Of a DNA stretch of 64,000 nt, positions 51,956 to 62,130 are shown piece by piece (position 1 is the stretch's first letter; every line of letters starts with the position of its first letter). The translations under genes and the position numbers were made by a program. The notes under the pieces were generated by a model. It had not been told where the DNA came from, did no database searches, and saw only the letters and a program-made list of their open reading frames with translations. Location of the stretch: positions 330,475 through 394,474 of the forward strand of contig NZ_QKMF01000002.1 of the NCBI RefSeq assembly GCF_003208435.1, given 5' to 3'. This DNA is from Pelagimonas varians (GTDB lineage Bacteria > Pseudomonadota > Alphaproteobacteria > Rhodobacterales > Rhodobacteraceae).

Positions 51956-53185
51956 ATGTCTTTGTTTTCCAGAAACCCCGGTTATGCCCGTTTGCTCAGC
52001 GCATCTGCTGTGACCAATCTTGGGGATGGTGTCTCTGCCTTGGCGTTTCCTTGGTTGGCGACTTTGATCACCCGCGATCCTTTGTTGATCGCGCTTGTCG
52101 GGGCGGCAGTGCGCTTGCCTTGGCTTTTGTTTTCGATCCCCGCAGGGGTGATCACAGATCGCGGCGACCGCAAGCAGTTGATTTTACGAAGTGATTGGCT
52201 GCGGTTTGGTCTGACGCTGGGGGTTATCGCGCTGATTCTGTCGGTTGCGGATTTTCCGCCGGCCAATGGCGGTCTGTATATTGCAGCTTTGGCGGGTTTG
52301 GCATTTATGCTCGGCAGCGCAGAAGTGCTGCGGGACAATGCGGCGCAAACGCTGTTGCCCTCTATTGTTCAGCCCGATGACCTTGAGGCCGCCAATGGCA
52401 GGCTTTGGACCGTCGAAAATGTCATGGGGCATTTTATTGGCCCGCCCTTGGCCGGAGTGTTGATCGCGCTGGCCTTGCCGTTGCCGTTTGTTTTGGACGC
52501 AGCCAGTTTTGCCATTGCGGCTGTATTGGTTGGCGGACTTGCCATTCAGACCCGCGAAGCACGCGTCCAGCGCAGCCCGGTTTCCGAGGCGCGCGAAGCA
52601 TGGACATGGATGCGCGCCCATCCTGTTGTTTTGCAGCTGGCGCTGATGTTGGGGTTGCTCAACGGGTTATCTATCATGGGCATGACGCTTGTTGTGCTGG
52701 TCAGTCAGGAGATACTGGGGCTGGATGCAGCGGCCCATGGTTTGCTTTTGACGGCTGCGGCCTGCGGGGGCGTTACCGGCGGAGTGTTGGGGCCGAAAGT
52801 GATCAAGCGGCTGGGGCAGGGGCGCAGCCTTTGGTTGGCGCTGGTGATGTTTCCGCTGCCGATGTTTGCGATTGCACTGACGTCTTCGCCCTTTGTTGTG
52901 GCAGGTGCTTTGTTCGTCGAAAGCGTGGCGGCGCTGCTATGGAATATTGTGACTGTGTCCTACCGTCAGCGGATGATCCCGGACGATCTGCTTGGCCGTG
53001 TGAACAGCGTTTACCGCTTTTTCGGTTGGGGCGGTATTCCGATTGGGGCTGTCTTGGGCGGAGCGGTTGTCGCGTTCTTCGAACCCTCTTTGGGCCGTGA
53101 GCTGGCCTTGCGGCTTCCGTATTGGGGCGCGGGTTTTGGAATGGCGGGGCTTGCCATTTACGGATTGCGCCGTCTGCGGATCTAA
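51956..53185 (+). CDS. MFS transporter (exporter-like)
   Basis: 409 aa, 12 membrane helices. The N-terminal SLFSRNPGYARLLSASAVTNLGDGVSALAFPWLATLITRDPLLI and the loop motif FSIPAGVITDRGDRKQL (the motif A region) place it in the DHA3/MFS_3 exporter group. The substrate is unknown. The ATG at 51932 is an alternative start; the one at 51956 begins the usual MFS_3 N-terminus. It is divergent from ycjX. Confidence 0.8.
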   Translation: MSLFSRNPGYARLLSASAVTNLGDGVSALAFPWLATLITRDPLLIALVGAAVRLPWLLFSIPAGVITDRGDRKQLILRSDWLRFGLTLGVIALILSVADFPPANGGLYIAALAGLAFMLGSAEVLRDNAAQTLLPSIVQPDDLEAANGRLWTVENVMGHFIGPPLAGVLIALALPLPFVLDAASFAIAAVLVGGLAIQTREARVQRSPVSEAREAWTWMRAHPVVLQLALMLGLLNGLSIMGMTLVVLVSQEILGLDAAAHGLLLTAAACGGVTGGVLGPKVIKRLGQGRSLWLALVMFPLPMFAIALTSSPFVVAGALFVESVAALLWNIVTVSYRQRMIPDDLLGRVNSVYRFFGWGGIPIGAVLGGAVVAFFEPSLGRELALRLPYWGAGFGMAGLAIYGLRRLRI

Positions 53186-53257
53186 CGTTCCGGAATGCCC
53201 GACTAGGGTTTGCTGCCGCCGTCTGACATAGTGACGTTTTGAGTGAGGAAATTGCCA

Positions 53258-53689
53258 ATGTTTCGAAGCGTTGGACTTTTCAGAATTATCATCGTGGCAA
53301 TTGCACTTGGCTGGGCCGGATATAAAATCGGTCCAGAAATCTGGCCCGACCGGCGTTTTACCACATTGGGCGAAGATATCTTGGTGGGCTCAAAGGCGGA
53401 AGCCGCGCACAAGCTGGTCGCGCGATATCGGTTTAAACTGGCTGAATTTGATGGGGTCCAGTGGCTACAAGGCGGACAACCAATCAAACAGGCCAGCGCT
53501 CATTTTCCCAAAAACCTGGCTTCAGTACAAGCCTGCGAGGAGGAGGCATGCCGTTATTTTATGGCCACCAAGATCCAAGCCCCCTTTGTCGCGGCAGGAT
53601 TGATAAAACACGCCTACCGGTTCTATTGGGCCGAAGCCGATGGGGAAATTGCCAAGCTGATTGTCACGCATGACCTATGGCGGATGTAA
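53258..53689 (+). CDS. Small membrane-anchored protein of unknown function
   Basis: 143 aa. One N-terminal membrane helix (VGLFRIIIVAIALGWAGYKIG, about residues 4-24) is followed by a soluble periplasmic domain with two cysteines (QACEEEACRYF) that may form a disulfide. No family is recognised. The start at 53258 follows GAGGAA; a GTG at 53243 in the same frame is less likely. It lies 72 bases after the MFS gene and 51 before truA, in the same direction. Confidence 0.6.
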   Translation: MFRSVGLFRIIIVAIALGWAGYKIGPEIWPDRRFTTLGEDILVGSKAEAAHKLVARYRFKLAEFDGVQWLQGGQPIKQASAHFPKNLASVQACEEEACRYFMATKIQAPFVAAGLIKHAYRFYWAEADGEIAKLIVTHDLWRM

Positions 53690-53740
53690 GGGGCGACTGG
53701 CGTCTTGCCCCAAAGCGCGGGGCGGGGTATTGGCCGCTTT

Positions 53741-54523
53741 ATGCCCAGATATGCTTTGCTCATAGAATATGATGGTCGCCCGTTTGTAGGGTGGCAACGT
53801 CAAGTGGATCAGATTTCGGTCCAAGGTGCGATTGAGGATGCTTTGTCACGCCTTGAGCCGCGCGAACATAAAATCATTGCGGCGGGACGCACGGACGCCG
53901 GGGTGCATGCCCGCGGACAGGTGGCCCATTGTGACATGGAAAAAGACTGGAACCCGTTCCGGCTGTCCGAAGCAGTAAACTTTCATTTGAAACCGGCCCC
54001 CGTGGCGATCCGCGCTTGTGCTTTGGTTGCGGATGATTGGCACGCCCGTTTTTCAGCGATCGAGCGGCGCTACATGTTTCGGCTGATGACCCGGCGCGCG
54101 CCTGAAACTCTAGAGAGAGGTCAGGTGTGGCGTGTCAGCAGCGTGTTGGATATCGATAAAATGCGCGAAGGTGCAGCGCATTTGATTGGAAAGCATGATT
54201 TTACAACCTTTCGCAGTGTGAACTGTCAGGCGCAGTCCCCCGTCAAAACCATGACAGAAATTACGATTGAACCAGCAGTAGGTCTTGGCGGCCCCGAGGT
54301 GCATTTCCGTCTGCGGGCGCAGAGCTTTTTGCACAACCAAGTGCGCAGCATCGTTGGGTCATTGGAACAAGTGGGATCTGGCACCTGGGAGCCGCTGCGG
54401 ATGAAGCGAGCGCTGGAAGCGCGTTCGCGTGCGGCCTGCGGCACGGTCTGTCCTGGGGCAGGGCTGTACCTGATGGGCGTTGGGTATCACGACGATCCCT
54501 TTGCGCATCTCGCAGAGCGGTAA
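53741..54523 (+). CDS. truA: tRNA pseudouridine(38-40) synthase TruA
   Basis: 260 aa. Isomerises U38-U40 in the tRNA anticodon stem. The catalytic Asp52 is in [17 protein letters not shown], the invariant TruA motif. Other family blocks are [25 protein letters not shown] and [17 protein letters not shown]. Length is normal. The start at 53741 begins the conserved [10 protein letters not shown]; a frame start at 53705 adds only a non-conserved stub. Confidence 0.95.
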   Translation: MPRYALLIEYDGRPFVGWQRQVDQISVQGAIEDALSRLEPREHKIIAAGRTDAGVHARGQVAHCDMEKDWNPFRLSEAVNFHLKPAPVAIRACALVADDWHARFSAIERRYMFRLMTRRAPETLERGQVWRVSSVLDIDKMREGAAHLIGKHDFTTFRSVNCQAQSPVKTMTEITIEPAVGLGGPEVHFRLRAQSFLHNQVRSIVGSLEQVGSGTWEPLRMKRALEARSRAACGTVCPGAGLYLMGVGYHDDPFAHLAER

Positions 54524-54544
54524 CGAATTTTCGTCGAAAATTCG
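54524..54544. repeat. Palindrome CGAATTTTCG-T-CGAAAATTCG after truA
   Basis: Perfect 10-base arms around a single T, starting immediately after the truA stop. The inner 8-base stem with a CGTCG loop could form a hairpin. It has no T-run. It is either a 3' end structure or an operator for the downstream arg genes. Confidence 0.5.
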
Positions 54545-54812
54545 ACTCGCGCGAACCGAAACCGTGTGCCTGAACTTGAACGCTGTCTTTTTGCTTGTGA
54601 ATTTCCCTATATCCACCTAAGAGCGTCCCCATGACCAAACTGGCACATCTCCGACGAGCATAAGCTCACTTTGCCCACGCGTGCCTTCAAAGGCGCGCCT
54701 TGCCTCTTTGCGTCACATCCCAACTATCTCAACTTGACAGGCTCTTGCTGCCTTGCCACCAATCGGCTTCCCGCTTGTGTGGCCATCAGAGCCTCAAACG
54801 AAGGACAAAGCC

Positions 54813-55994
54813 ATGATCTCTTCCGTCTTGCCGACCTATAACCGTGCTCCGTTACAATTCACCAAAGGTGAGGGCAGCTGGCTGACCACGGCGGATGGTC
54901 GCCGCATGCTCGATTTGGGATCTGGCATCGCCGTGAATGTTTTGGGCCATGCGCATCCCGCACTGGTGGATGCACTGACAAGTCAGGCCCAAAATCTGTG
55001 GCATGTGTCGAACCTATACGACATCCCCCAACAACAAGCCTTGGCTGACAAACTGGTCGAAAACAGCTTTGCCGACACCGTATTTTTCACCAACTCTGGC
55101 ACAGAAGCCTGCGAATTGGCTGTAAAAATGGCACGCAAATATTGGCATGACAAAGGTGCTCCAGAGAAAACCGATATCATCACCTTCGAAGGGGCCTTCC
55201 ATGGCCGGTCGTCCGCCGCTATCGCCGCGGTAAATACACCAAAAATGGTCGAAGGGTTTGGCCCGTTGCTGCCCGGATTTGTCCAGGTGCCTTGGGCCAA
55301 CACTGATGCGCTCAAAGCGGCGATCACTGAAAACACGGGCGCGATACTGATCGAACCTGTGCAGGGTGAGGGCGGTATCCGGGCAGTCCCGGATCATTGC
55401 CTCAAAGCGCTGCGCGAGTTTTGCGACGAAAACAAGATTCTGTTGATCCTGGATGAGGTGCAATGCGGCGTTGGCCGGACGGGTAAGCTGTTCGCCCATG
55501 AGTGGGCGGGGATCACGCCTGATATTATGATGGTCGCCAAAGGTATCGGCGGCGGCTTCCCTTTGGGGGCAGTCTTGGCCACCCAAAAGGCTGCCTCGGG
55601 TATGGTTGTTGGCACCCACGGGTCTACCTACGGCGGAAATCCTTTGGGCTGCGCTGTTGGCAAAGCCGTTCTGGACATTGTTGCAGAACCGGAATTTCTG
55701 GCCGGCGTGAATGCCCGCGCAGGGCTGCTGCGCCAAAAACTAGAAGGGTTGGTCGCCGCGCATCCAAACATCTTCGAAGAAGTGCGCGGCTCTGGCCTCA
55801 TGGTGGGGCTGCGCTGCAAAATCCCCGCAGGCGATGTGGTTCAAGCCGGGTATGACAACGATGTCATCACCGTGCCGGCGGCCGACAATGTCGCGCGCTT
55901 ACTGCCCGCACTGAACATCACCGCAGCGGAAATAGACGAGGCCCTAACCCGCCTTGATGCTGCTGCAACCACTCTCGAAGAAAGCGCCGTCTAA
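54813..55994 (+). CDS. argD: Acetylornithine aminotransferase
   Basis: 393 aa. PLP class-III aminotransferase of arginine biosynthesis. PLP lysine K243 (MMVAKGIGGGFPLGAV), the FTNSGTEACELAVKMARKYW motif and ILDEVQCGVGRTGKLF are typical of ArgD. The start at 54813 has AAGGACAA upstream. It sits directly before argF, which fits an arginine pair. The related succinylornithine transaminase is excluded by the context. A TTGACA at about 54735 is a possible -35. Confidence 0.92.
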   Translation: MISSVLPTYNRAPLQFTKGEGSWLTTADGRRMLDLGSGIAVNVLGHAHPALVDALTSQAQNLWHVSNLYDIPQQQALADKLVENSFADTVFFTNSGTEACELAVKMARKYWHDKGAPEKTDIITFEGAFHGRSSAAIAAVNTPKMVEGFGPLLPGFVQVPWANTDALKAAITENTGAILIEPVQGEGGIRAVPDHCLKALREFCDENKILLILDEVQCGVGRTGKLFAHEWAGITPDIMMVAKGIGGGFPLGAVLATQKAASGMVVGTHGSTYGGNPLGCAVGKAVLDIVAEPEFLAGVNARAGLLRQKLEGLVAAHPNIFEEVRGSGLMVGLRCKIPAGDVVQAGYDNDVITVPAADNVARLLPALNITAAEIDEALTRLDAAATTLEESAV

Positions 55995-56004
55995 GGCTTC
56001 TTTT

Positions 56005-56043
56005 GTCCTGAAATATCCCGGGGGTCCGGGGGCCGGCCCCCGG
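56005..56043. repeat. Extragenic GC-rich palindromic repeat between argD and argF
   Basis: TCCTGAAATATCCCGG is followed by CCGGGGGCC/GGCCCCCGG, a perfect 18-base palindrome at 56026-56043. Similar modules of this style are common between genes in Rhodobacterales, from general knowledge. It lies within the argD-argF unit and may attenuate or stabilise the message. Confidence 0.65.
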
Positions 56044-56072
56044 TACCACCTCGTAAAAAAAAGAACATCGCA

Positions 56073-56999
56073 ATGAACCATTTTCTGGATATCCACAAAA
56101 CTGACAAAGCTGCACTGCGGTCGATCATCGACAATGCAATGGCCATGAAACAAGCACGTCTGGGTCGCCCCAAGGCAATGCTTGACGACGAAAAACCGCT
56201 AGATGGCCGCATGGTTGCGCTGATTTTTGAAAAACCGTCAACTCGGACGCGCGTGTCCTTTGACGTTGGTGTGCGGCAATTGGGTGGGCAAACCATGGTG
56301 TTGTCAGGCAATGACATGCAACTGGGCCACGGTGAAACCATTGCTGATACGGCCCGTGTTCTCAGCCGCTATGTCGATATGATTATGATCCGGACCTTCG
56401 ACGAAAGCGTGCTCGAAGAAATGGCAGAATTTGCCACGGTCCCAGTCATAAACGGCCTGACAGATCGCACGCACCCCTGCCAAATCATGGCTGACATTCA
56501 GACCTTCGAAGAGCACCGCGGCCCGATCAAGGGCAAAAAGGTGGTTTGGTGCGGCGATGGCAACAACGTCTGCGCCTCCTTCTTGCATGCTGCGGGGCAG
56601 TTCGGCTTCGATCTGACATTTACCGGCCCTGTTCAGCTGGACCCTGAGATGGAATTTGTCGGCTTGGCCCGCAACCAAGGATCTTCGATCGTGATTGAGC
56701 GTGACCCGTTCAAGGCTGTTGAAGGCGCTGATCTGATTCTGGCGGACACGTGGGTATCGATGCATGACGCGCAATCGGCCCGCGAACGGCGTCACAACAT
56801 GCTGCGACCCTTTCAGGTGAACCAAAAGTTGATGGATGCAGCCAAGCCGGATGCGCTGTTTATGCATTGCCTGCCAGCCCACCGCGAAGAAGAAGTCACA
56901 TCAGAGGTGATGGATGGTCCGAACTCCGTGATCTGGGACGAAGCCGAAAATCGCCTTCACGCGCAAAAGGCTGTCATGCGTTGGTGCTTGGGCGTTTGA
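56073..56999 (+). CDS. argF: Ornithine carbamoyltransferase
   Basis: 308 aa. Makes citrulline from ornithine and carbamoyl phosphate. The carbamoyl phosphate motif [12 protein letters not shown] near residue 53, the [12 protein letters not shown] motif and the ornithine motif [11 protein letters not shown] near residue 267 are all intact. Length is normal. It follows argD by 78 bases, with the GC-rich palindrome between. The convergent hrpB ends 64 bases downstream. Confidence 0.95.
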   Translation: MNHFLDIHKTDKAALRSIIDNAMAMKQARLGRPKAMLDDEKPLDGRMVALIFEKPSTRTRVSFDVGVRQLGGQTMVLSGNDMQLGHGETIADTARVLSRYVDMIMIRTFDESVLEEMAEFATVPVINGLTDRTHPCQIMADIQTFEEHRGPIKGKKVVWCGDGNNVCASFLHAAGQFGFDLTFTGPVQLDPEMEFVGLARNQGSSIVIERDPFKAVEGADLILADTWVSMHDAQSARERRHNMLRPFQVNQKLMDAAKPDALFMHCLPAHREEEVTSEVMDGPNSVIWDEAENRLHAQKAVMRWCLGV

Positions 57000-57063
57000 T
57001 TTAAAGTGAGTGCAGCAAAACCATTGGTAGGGCTGCGCTCGCCTTTCTCTCAATCCCGGATGA

Positions 57064-59526
57064 TCACCGTCCTCGCGGTTTGGCACGCAGGGTCGGGTCT
57101 GCTTGTGTCGGATCTTCAGGCCAAGGGTGTCTGGGGTATTTTGCACGCATGTCTTTGCGTACATCAGCGTATGAGCCAGCCCAAAAACCGGGCAAATCCA
57201 TCGTGGTTTGTACAGCTCGCCGGGCAGGCGACAACAGCGTGACTCGCAGGGGCGTTTTACCAACCATAGGATGGGTGGTCTGGCCAAACAGTTCTTGTAG
57301 CCGTAACTGAATTTCCGGGTGTTCCCCCGCATAATCGATCGGGATTTTGTTGCCCAAAGGTGTCTGGAACTGCCCCGGAATTGCAGCGTCCAAGGCTTGT
57401 GTTTGCCCCCAGTCCAGCTGGGCACGCAAGGCAGGCAGCAGATCAAACCGTTTCCACTGCTCTGCGGTTTTTACACCTGACAGATAGGGCAATAGCCAAT
57501 CTTCAATACCCTCGGCTAGCGCGTCCGGGGACATGTCGGGTAAATCCAACCCACCATGCCGGCCAAGCGCGACACGGGCACAAAACCGTTTGGCTGCATC
57601 GCTTAGGCTGATGCCCAGATCGCGCACGCCGTCCAGCATTGCCCGTGCAATATCCTCATCAGGGGCGTCTTTCCAAATCCGGTCGTCAAGGGCGATGGCC
57701 CCCATTTTTTCTTGCTGGCGGGCGACAACGCGGCGGTCTCGTTTGCTCCATGAACAATTGTCATGCCATTGAATTTGCTCGGCAAACAGCCCCCGAACCT
57801 CAGCCAGTGAAATGGCAACGGCTTGGCGAATGCGGGCCTCGCGGGGGTTGCCATCGGTGTCGGTCACGACGATCAACCGTTGACTTGCCAATGCATCGCC
57901 ATCATCCAGAACGGCACCCTTGCCCCCCGACAATTGAAACCGTGCGGCATCCCCTTTTCGCCGTATACCTATGCGATCAGGATAGGCCAGCGCCGCCATT
58001 TCTGCCCAAGACAAATTCTGTTGATTAAAGGAATGTTGAGAGCTTTTGCTGACAATCTGCCTCAGCCGTTTGGTCTCTTGTTTGATCCTCTCTAGGCTGG
58101 GCCGATGGACGCCATAAGGGCGCGCATCAGTGAAGCGCCGCAGGTCGGTCAGGGCCTCAATCCGAAGGGTTAGATCTGTGGGTGCCCCTGTGAGGGGATC
58201 GCGATCAGACAAGAGTGCAGCCAAACTTGCGGCATTCGGGCCGGATGTGACCAACATATGTGCTAGTCTGGGGTGGAGCGGTAAACGGGCCAAAGCGCGA
58301 CCATGGGCCGTGATCAGCCCGCAGTTGTCCAATGCCCCGAGCATCTGCAAAAGGGCGCAGGCTTCGGCATAGGCACCTTCAGGCGGGGGCGTCAGAAACG
58401 GCAATTGGTCGGGGGCCGCGCCCCACACCGCCAGTTCCAGCGCGAGATCGGCAAGGTCGGCCGCTTCGATTTCTGCGGGTGGGTAGGGGCTTAGCGCGCC
58501 TTCTTCTCCCTTGGTCCAAAGCTTGTAAGCACAGCCCGGCGCGACACGTCCGGCCCGTCCTGCGCGCTGCGTTGCCTCGGCGCGGGTGACCCGCTCGGTG
58601 ACCAGCCGTGACATGCCAGCACCGGGATCAAATCGGGCGCGGCGGGCCTTGCCGCCATCCACGACCACCCGAATGTCTTCGATCGTAAGCGAGGTTTCCG
58701 CAATCGATGTCGCCAGAACCAGTTTGCGCCCTTCGGTTTCGGGCCGGATGGCCGCGCGCTGCGCACCCAGTTCCATCGCGCCAAAGAGCGGTCGCAAATT
58801 GACATCGGCGGGCAGCCGTCTTTTCAACTGTGCCTCGACGCGGCGAATTTCACCTTCGCCGGGAAGAAATGCCAAAATCCCACCTGTGGTGTCCGCCACT
58901 GCTGTCATAATGAGGTCCGCCATCGCGTCATCAAAGCGGGCCCGTTTTGTCAAAGGGGCGGGCAACCATCGGCTCTCGACCGGAAAGGACCGCCCTTCCG
59001 ATGTAACAATCGGGGCTTCCATCAACGCAGCCACTGGTCCTGCGTCCAAGGTTGCCGACATCGCCAACAAGATCAGATCTTCGCGCAGCGCTGCGGCGAT
59101 TTCGAGGCTCAGTGCCAGCCCGAGGTCCGCATTTAAGCTGCGTTCGTGAAATTCGTCAAAGATCACAGCGCCGACGCCGGTTAGTTCGGGGTCGGATTGG
59201 ATCATTCTGGTCAAAATACCTTCGGTGACGACTTCGATCTTGGTGGACTTTGACACCTTGCTGTCGCCGCGCATGCGGTAGCCCACGGTTTCGCCGGGTT
59301 TTTCGCCGTAATGTTCGGCCAGCCGCGCCGCCGCTGCCCGCGCGGCCAAACGGCGCGGTTCCAGCATTATTATCCGGCCTTTGGTGAGGCCAGCTTCGTG
59401 CATTGCCAGCGGAACGCGGGTGGTTTTGCCTGCACCGGGTGGGGCTTGCAAAACAGCGCGGCCCGTGCGGCGCAGGGCGTCAATCAGATCAGGAAGGGCG
59501 TCATCAATGGGCAATGCGGTTTTCAT
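57064..59526 (-). CDS. hrpB: ATP-dependent helicase HrpB
   Basis: 820 aa DExH helicase. Walker A is PPGAGKTT (residues 29-36), the DExH box is FDEFHERS, and motif VI is QRAGRAGR. The HrpB-specific C-terminal region (DLRGLF-like, WAEDP) is complete. Length is typical for HrpB. The start at 59526 begins the conserved LPIDDALPDL; the open frame reaches 59607 without a ribosome site. It is divergent from meaB, 99 bases apart. Confidence 0.93.
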   Translation of the reverse strand: MKTALPIDDALPDLIDALRRTGRAVLQAPPGAGKTTRVPLAMHEAGLTKGRIIMLEPRRLAARAAAARLAEHYGEKPGETVGYRMRGDSKVSKSTKIEVVTEGILTRMIQSDPELTGVGAVIFDEFHERSLNADLGLALSLEIAAALREDLILLAMSATLDAGPVAALMEAPIVTSEGRSFPVESRWLPAPLTKRARFDDAMADLIMTAVADTTGGILAFLPGEGEIRRVEAQLKRRLPADVNLRPLFGAMELGAQRAAIRPETEGRKLVLATSIAETSLTIEDIRVVVDGGKARRARFDPGAGMSRLVTERVTRAEATQRAGRAGRVAPGCAYKLWTKGEEGALSPYPPAEIEAADLADLALELAVWGAAPDQLPFLTPPPEGAYAEACALLQMLGALDNCGLITAHGRALARLPLHPRLAHMLVTSGPNAASLAALLSDRDPLTGAPTDLTLRIEALTDLRRFTDARPYGVHRPSLERIKQETKRLRQIVSKSSQHSFNQQNLSWAEMAALAYPDRIGIRRKGDAARFQLSGGKGAVLDDGDALASQRLIVVTDTDGNPREARIRQAVAISLAEVRGLFAEQIQWHDNCSWSKRDRRVVARQQEKMGAIALDDRIWKDAPDEDIARAMLDGVRDLGISLSDAAKRFCARVALGRHGGLDLPDMSPDALAEGIEDWLLPYLSGVKTAEQWKRFDLLPALRAQLDWGQTQALDAAIPGQFQTPLGNKIPIDYAGEHPEIQLRLQELFGQTTHPMVGKTPLRVTLLSPARRAVQTTMDLPGFWAGSYADVRKDMRAKYPRHPWPEDPTQADPTLRAKPRGR

Positions 59527-59625
59527 GCGCCCCTTATCCCCAAGCGCTGCGCCCGCGTCCATGGGTCTCTGGACAAAGGCGGTCTTTGGCGGGCAAAACG
59601 GGCGCAAATTAAGTGAGGGCGCGCA

Positions 59626-60609
59626 ATGCTAGACATCCAAGACATGGCCAAACAGGTGTTGGCGGGCAATCGCCGGGCTTTGGCGCGGGCAATAACATTG
59701 GTTGAAAGCGGACGCGCAGACCACAGAGAACAGGCGCTTGAGCTGCTAGAGACCCTGCGCGGCCATGGAAGGACTGCCTTGCGGGTGGGCCTGTCCGGCA
59801 CACCGGGGGTTGGAAAATCCACTTTCATTGAGGCTTTCGGCCTAATGTTAACCGCGCAAGGTCTGCGCGTCGCAGTCTTGGCAGTTGATCCCAGCTCGGC
59901 GCGTTCTGGCGGGTCGATCTTGGGTGATAAAACGCGGATGGAACGGTTGAGCCGTGACAAAATGGCGTTCATCCGGCCCTCGCCGTCGCAAACTCAGTTG
60001 GGCGGGGTGGCGCGCCGCACACGCGAGGCGATTGATCTGTGCGAAGCGGCGGGCTTTGACGTGATATTGATCGAAACCGTTGGGGTTGGGCAATCCGAAA
60101 CCATGGTCTCTGAAATGTCCGACCTGTTTTTGCTGTTGCTGGCACCGGCTGGCGGGGACGAGCTGCAGGGCGTTAAGCGGGGTATCATGGAAATGGCCGA
60201 TATCTTGCTGGTTAACAAAGCGGATGGCGATCTGAAGTTGACCGCGATGCGGACCTGCGCGGATTATTCCGGCGCGCTGCGGTTGCTGCGCAAACGCCCC
60301 CAAGACCCTCAAGACTTTCCGAAGGCTCTGACCGTCTCAGCGGTCGAGCAAAACGGGTTGGATACGGCATGGGCCGAGATGACGACATTGAACAATTGGC
60401 GCCGTGAGAACGGGCATTTTAAGGCACGTCGTGCCGCGCAGGCCCGCCACTGGTTCGAGGCCGAAGTCCGTGAGCGTTTATTGGCCCGTTTGGCGGTTGA
60501 TCCTGTGCGCAGTGTGATGAAGGATTTGGGCTCAAAGGTGGAAAACGGGGCGTTAACCCCCTCGGCGGCGGCCGAAGCGCTGCTTTGTGAACATCTTTCC
60601 TTGGATTAA
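59626..60609 (+). CDS. meaB: Methylmalonyl-CoA mutase-associated GTPase MeaB
   Basis: 327 aa G3E-type GTPase that protects and reloads B12-dependent methylmalonyl-CoA mutase. The P-loop is GTPGVGKSTFIEAFG and the other blocks are AVDPSSARSGGSILGDKTRM and IETVGVGQSE. The NKxD motif is NKAD. It complements the propionyl-CoA route hinted at by prpE, though the mutase itself is not in the window. Older annotation calls this family ArgK. Confidence 0.93.
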   Translation: MLDIQDMAKQVLAGNRRALARAITLVESGRADHREQALELLETLRGHGRTALRVGLSGTPGVGKSTFIEAFGLMLTAQGLRVAVLAVDPSSARSGGSILGDKTRMERLSRDKMAFIRPSPSQTQLGGVARRTREAIDLCEAAGFDVILIETVGVGQSETMVSEMSDLFLLLLAPAGGDELQGVKRGIMEMADILLVNKADGDLKLTAMRTCADYSGALRLLRKRPQDPQDFPKALTVSAVEQNGLDTAWAEMTTLNNWRRENGHFKARRAAQARHWFEAEVRERLLARLAVDPVRSVMKDLGSKVENGALTPSAAAEALLCEHLSLD

Positions 60610-60799
60610 CCCGCCATACCCTTGACGCGGGGCAGGGGTGAGTCTATGCCACCCCGACCAGATTCCGGGTGCCACTCGGGCTTATGTATTTGGGAATCAC
60701 TTAGGGTTTCGCCCGGTGGCCTTGATACTTCGCTCCGAACGGTGCCCTTTGACATTGGCAAGGCCGCATCCTTGCCCTGATTACGATGAGGATGAACCC

Positions 60800-61099
60800 A
60801 TGTCGCGTGTTTGCGAATTGACCGCCAAGGGCCCGATGTCGGGCAACAACGTTAGCCACGCTAACAACAGGACTCGCCGCCGTTTCCTGCCCAACCTGAA
60901 TGACGTGACTTTGCAGTCCGAAACATTGGGTCGCGGCATCAAACTGCGCATTTCCGCGCACGCGCTGCGTTCTGTCGACCACCGTGGCGGTTTGGACAAG
61001 TTCCTTGCCAAAGCCAAGGACGTTGAACTGTCTGACCGCGCCCTGAAGGTCAAAAAAGAAATCACTAAGGCTCAGGTTGCTGCTGCAGCGACTGCTTGA
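60800..61099 (+). CDS. rpmB: 50S ribosomal protein L28
   Basis: 99 aa. [33 protein letters not shown] is a clear L28 N-terminus, and length fits alphaproteobacterial L28. The start at 60800 is fixed by family similarity; the frame is open for 54 more codons upstream without homology. A strong terminator follows. It is part of the translation apparatus. Confidence 0.96.
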   Translation: MSRVCELTAKGPMSGNNVSHANNRTRRRFLPNLNDVTLQSETLGRGIKLRISAHALRSVDHRGGLDKFLAKAKDVELSDRALKVKKEITKAQVAAAATA

Positions 61100-61130
61100 T
61101 CCAGGCTGCCCTAACGGGCTCATGATTTTG

Positions 61131-61160
61131 AACCCCTGCTGAGGCAACTCGGCGGGGGTT
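61131..61160 (+). terminator. Terminator after rpmB
   Basis: A 13-base stem (61131-61143 with 61148-61160, two G-T wobbles) with a GCAA tetraloop and a T-run, about 30 bases after the stop. Confidence 0.9.
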
Positions 61161-61242
61161 TTTCCTTTTGCGCTGTCGGCTTTTGTAGGGTCTTGTGTGC
61201 AGGACGGCGAAATTCGCCATTGCACACCTGCGGGGGAGAAAC

Positions 61243-62130
61243 ATGACAGAGACAGTTGGATTTATCGGTGTCGGCCTAATGGGCCACGGCATGGCCAAGA
61301 ACATCTTGAAACAAGGCTATGCGCTGACGATTATGGGGCACCGCAATCGCACGCCTGTTGATAATCTTGTATCGCTTGGCGCGGTAGAGGCCACGTCATT
61401 GGCACAGGTCGCGTCAAACAGCAGCATTGTGTTTCTGTGCCTGCCCGGATCGCCGCAGGTCGAAGCCGTTGTGGCGGAACTGATGGCCACTTTGAACAAA
61501 GGTGCAATCATCGTGGATTGTTCCACCTCTGATCCGGTGTCGACATTGCGGCTGGGTGAACAGCTGGCAGGGCAGGGGCTGCATCTGGTCGATGCGCCGC
61601 TTGGGGGAACTCCTGTTCAGGCCGAAGAGGGGCAGCTGTCGGCGCTGGTTGGGGCTTCGCAAGAGGTGTTTGACCGCTTGAAGCCGGTCATCGACGCTTG
61701 GGCTGGCACGGTGGTTCATATTGGTGGACCGGGCGATGGCCACAAGATGAAGCTGCTCAATAACTTTTTGTCGCTGGGGTACGCTGCGATGTATTCCGAG
61801 GCACTGGCCTTGGGCGAAAAGGTCGGCATTTCGGCGCAAACTTTTGACAATGCAATTCGCGGCAGCCGGATGGATTGCGGATTTTATCAGACGTTTATGG
61901 CCTATTCGCTTGAGGGAAACCGCGAGTCGCACAAATTTACACTGACCAATGCGCTCAAGGACATGCGCTATCTTGAAAGCATGGCGGATGCAGCGGGCTT
62001 GGCCAATCCGATCGGCAACGCGGCCAAGAACAGCTTTGCCATGGCGGTGTCGACCGGGGGAGATGGTGACCAAGACTACATTCCGCATCTGGTCGATTTT
62101 GTTGCCCGTCAGAATGGTATCAAACGCTGA
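61243..62130 (+). CDS. NAD(P)-dependent oxidoreductase, 3-hydroxyisobutyrate dehydrogenase family
   Basis: 295 aa beta-hydroxyacid dehydrogenase. The dinucleotide motif is GFIGVGLMGHGMA near residue 6, the substrate motif is DAPLGGTPVQAEEG, and the catalytic lysine K170 is in GHKMKLLNN. Substrates could be 3-hydroxyisobutyrate, tartronate semialdehyde or related acids. The start at 61243 has GGGGGAG upstream. It is the last confident gene before the accessory right end. Confidence 0.85.
   Translation: MTETVGFIGVGLMGHGMAKNILKQGYALTIMGHRNRTPVDNLVSLGAVEATSLAQVASNSSIVFLCLPGSPQVEAVVAELMATLNKGAIIVDCSTSDPVSTLRLGEQLAGQGLHLVDAPLGGTPVQAEEGQLSALVGASQEVFDRLKPVIDAWAGTVVHIGGPGDGHKMKLLNNFLSLGYAAMYSEALALGEKVGISAQTFDNAIRGSRMDCGFYQTFMAYSLEGNRESHKFTLTNALKDMRYLESMADAAGLANPIGNAAKNSFAMAVSTGGDGDQDYIPHLVDFVARQNGIKR

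Noticed and set aside
54650..54760. Possible tRNA gene before argD
   Set aside because: A short GC-rich hairpin is present but no cloverleaf, T-loop (GTTCGA) or acceptor stem could be found.
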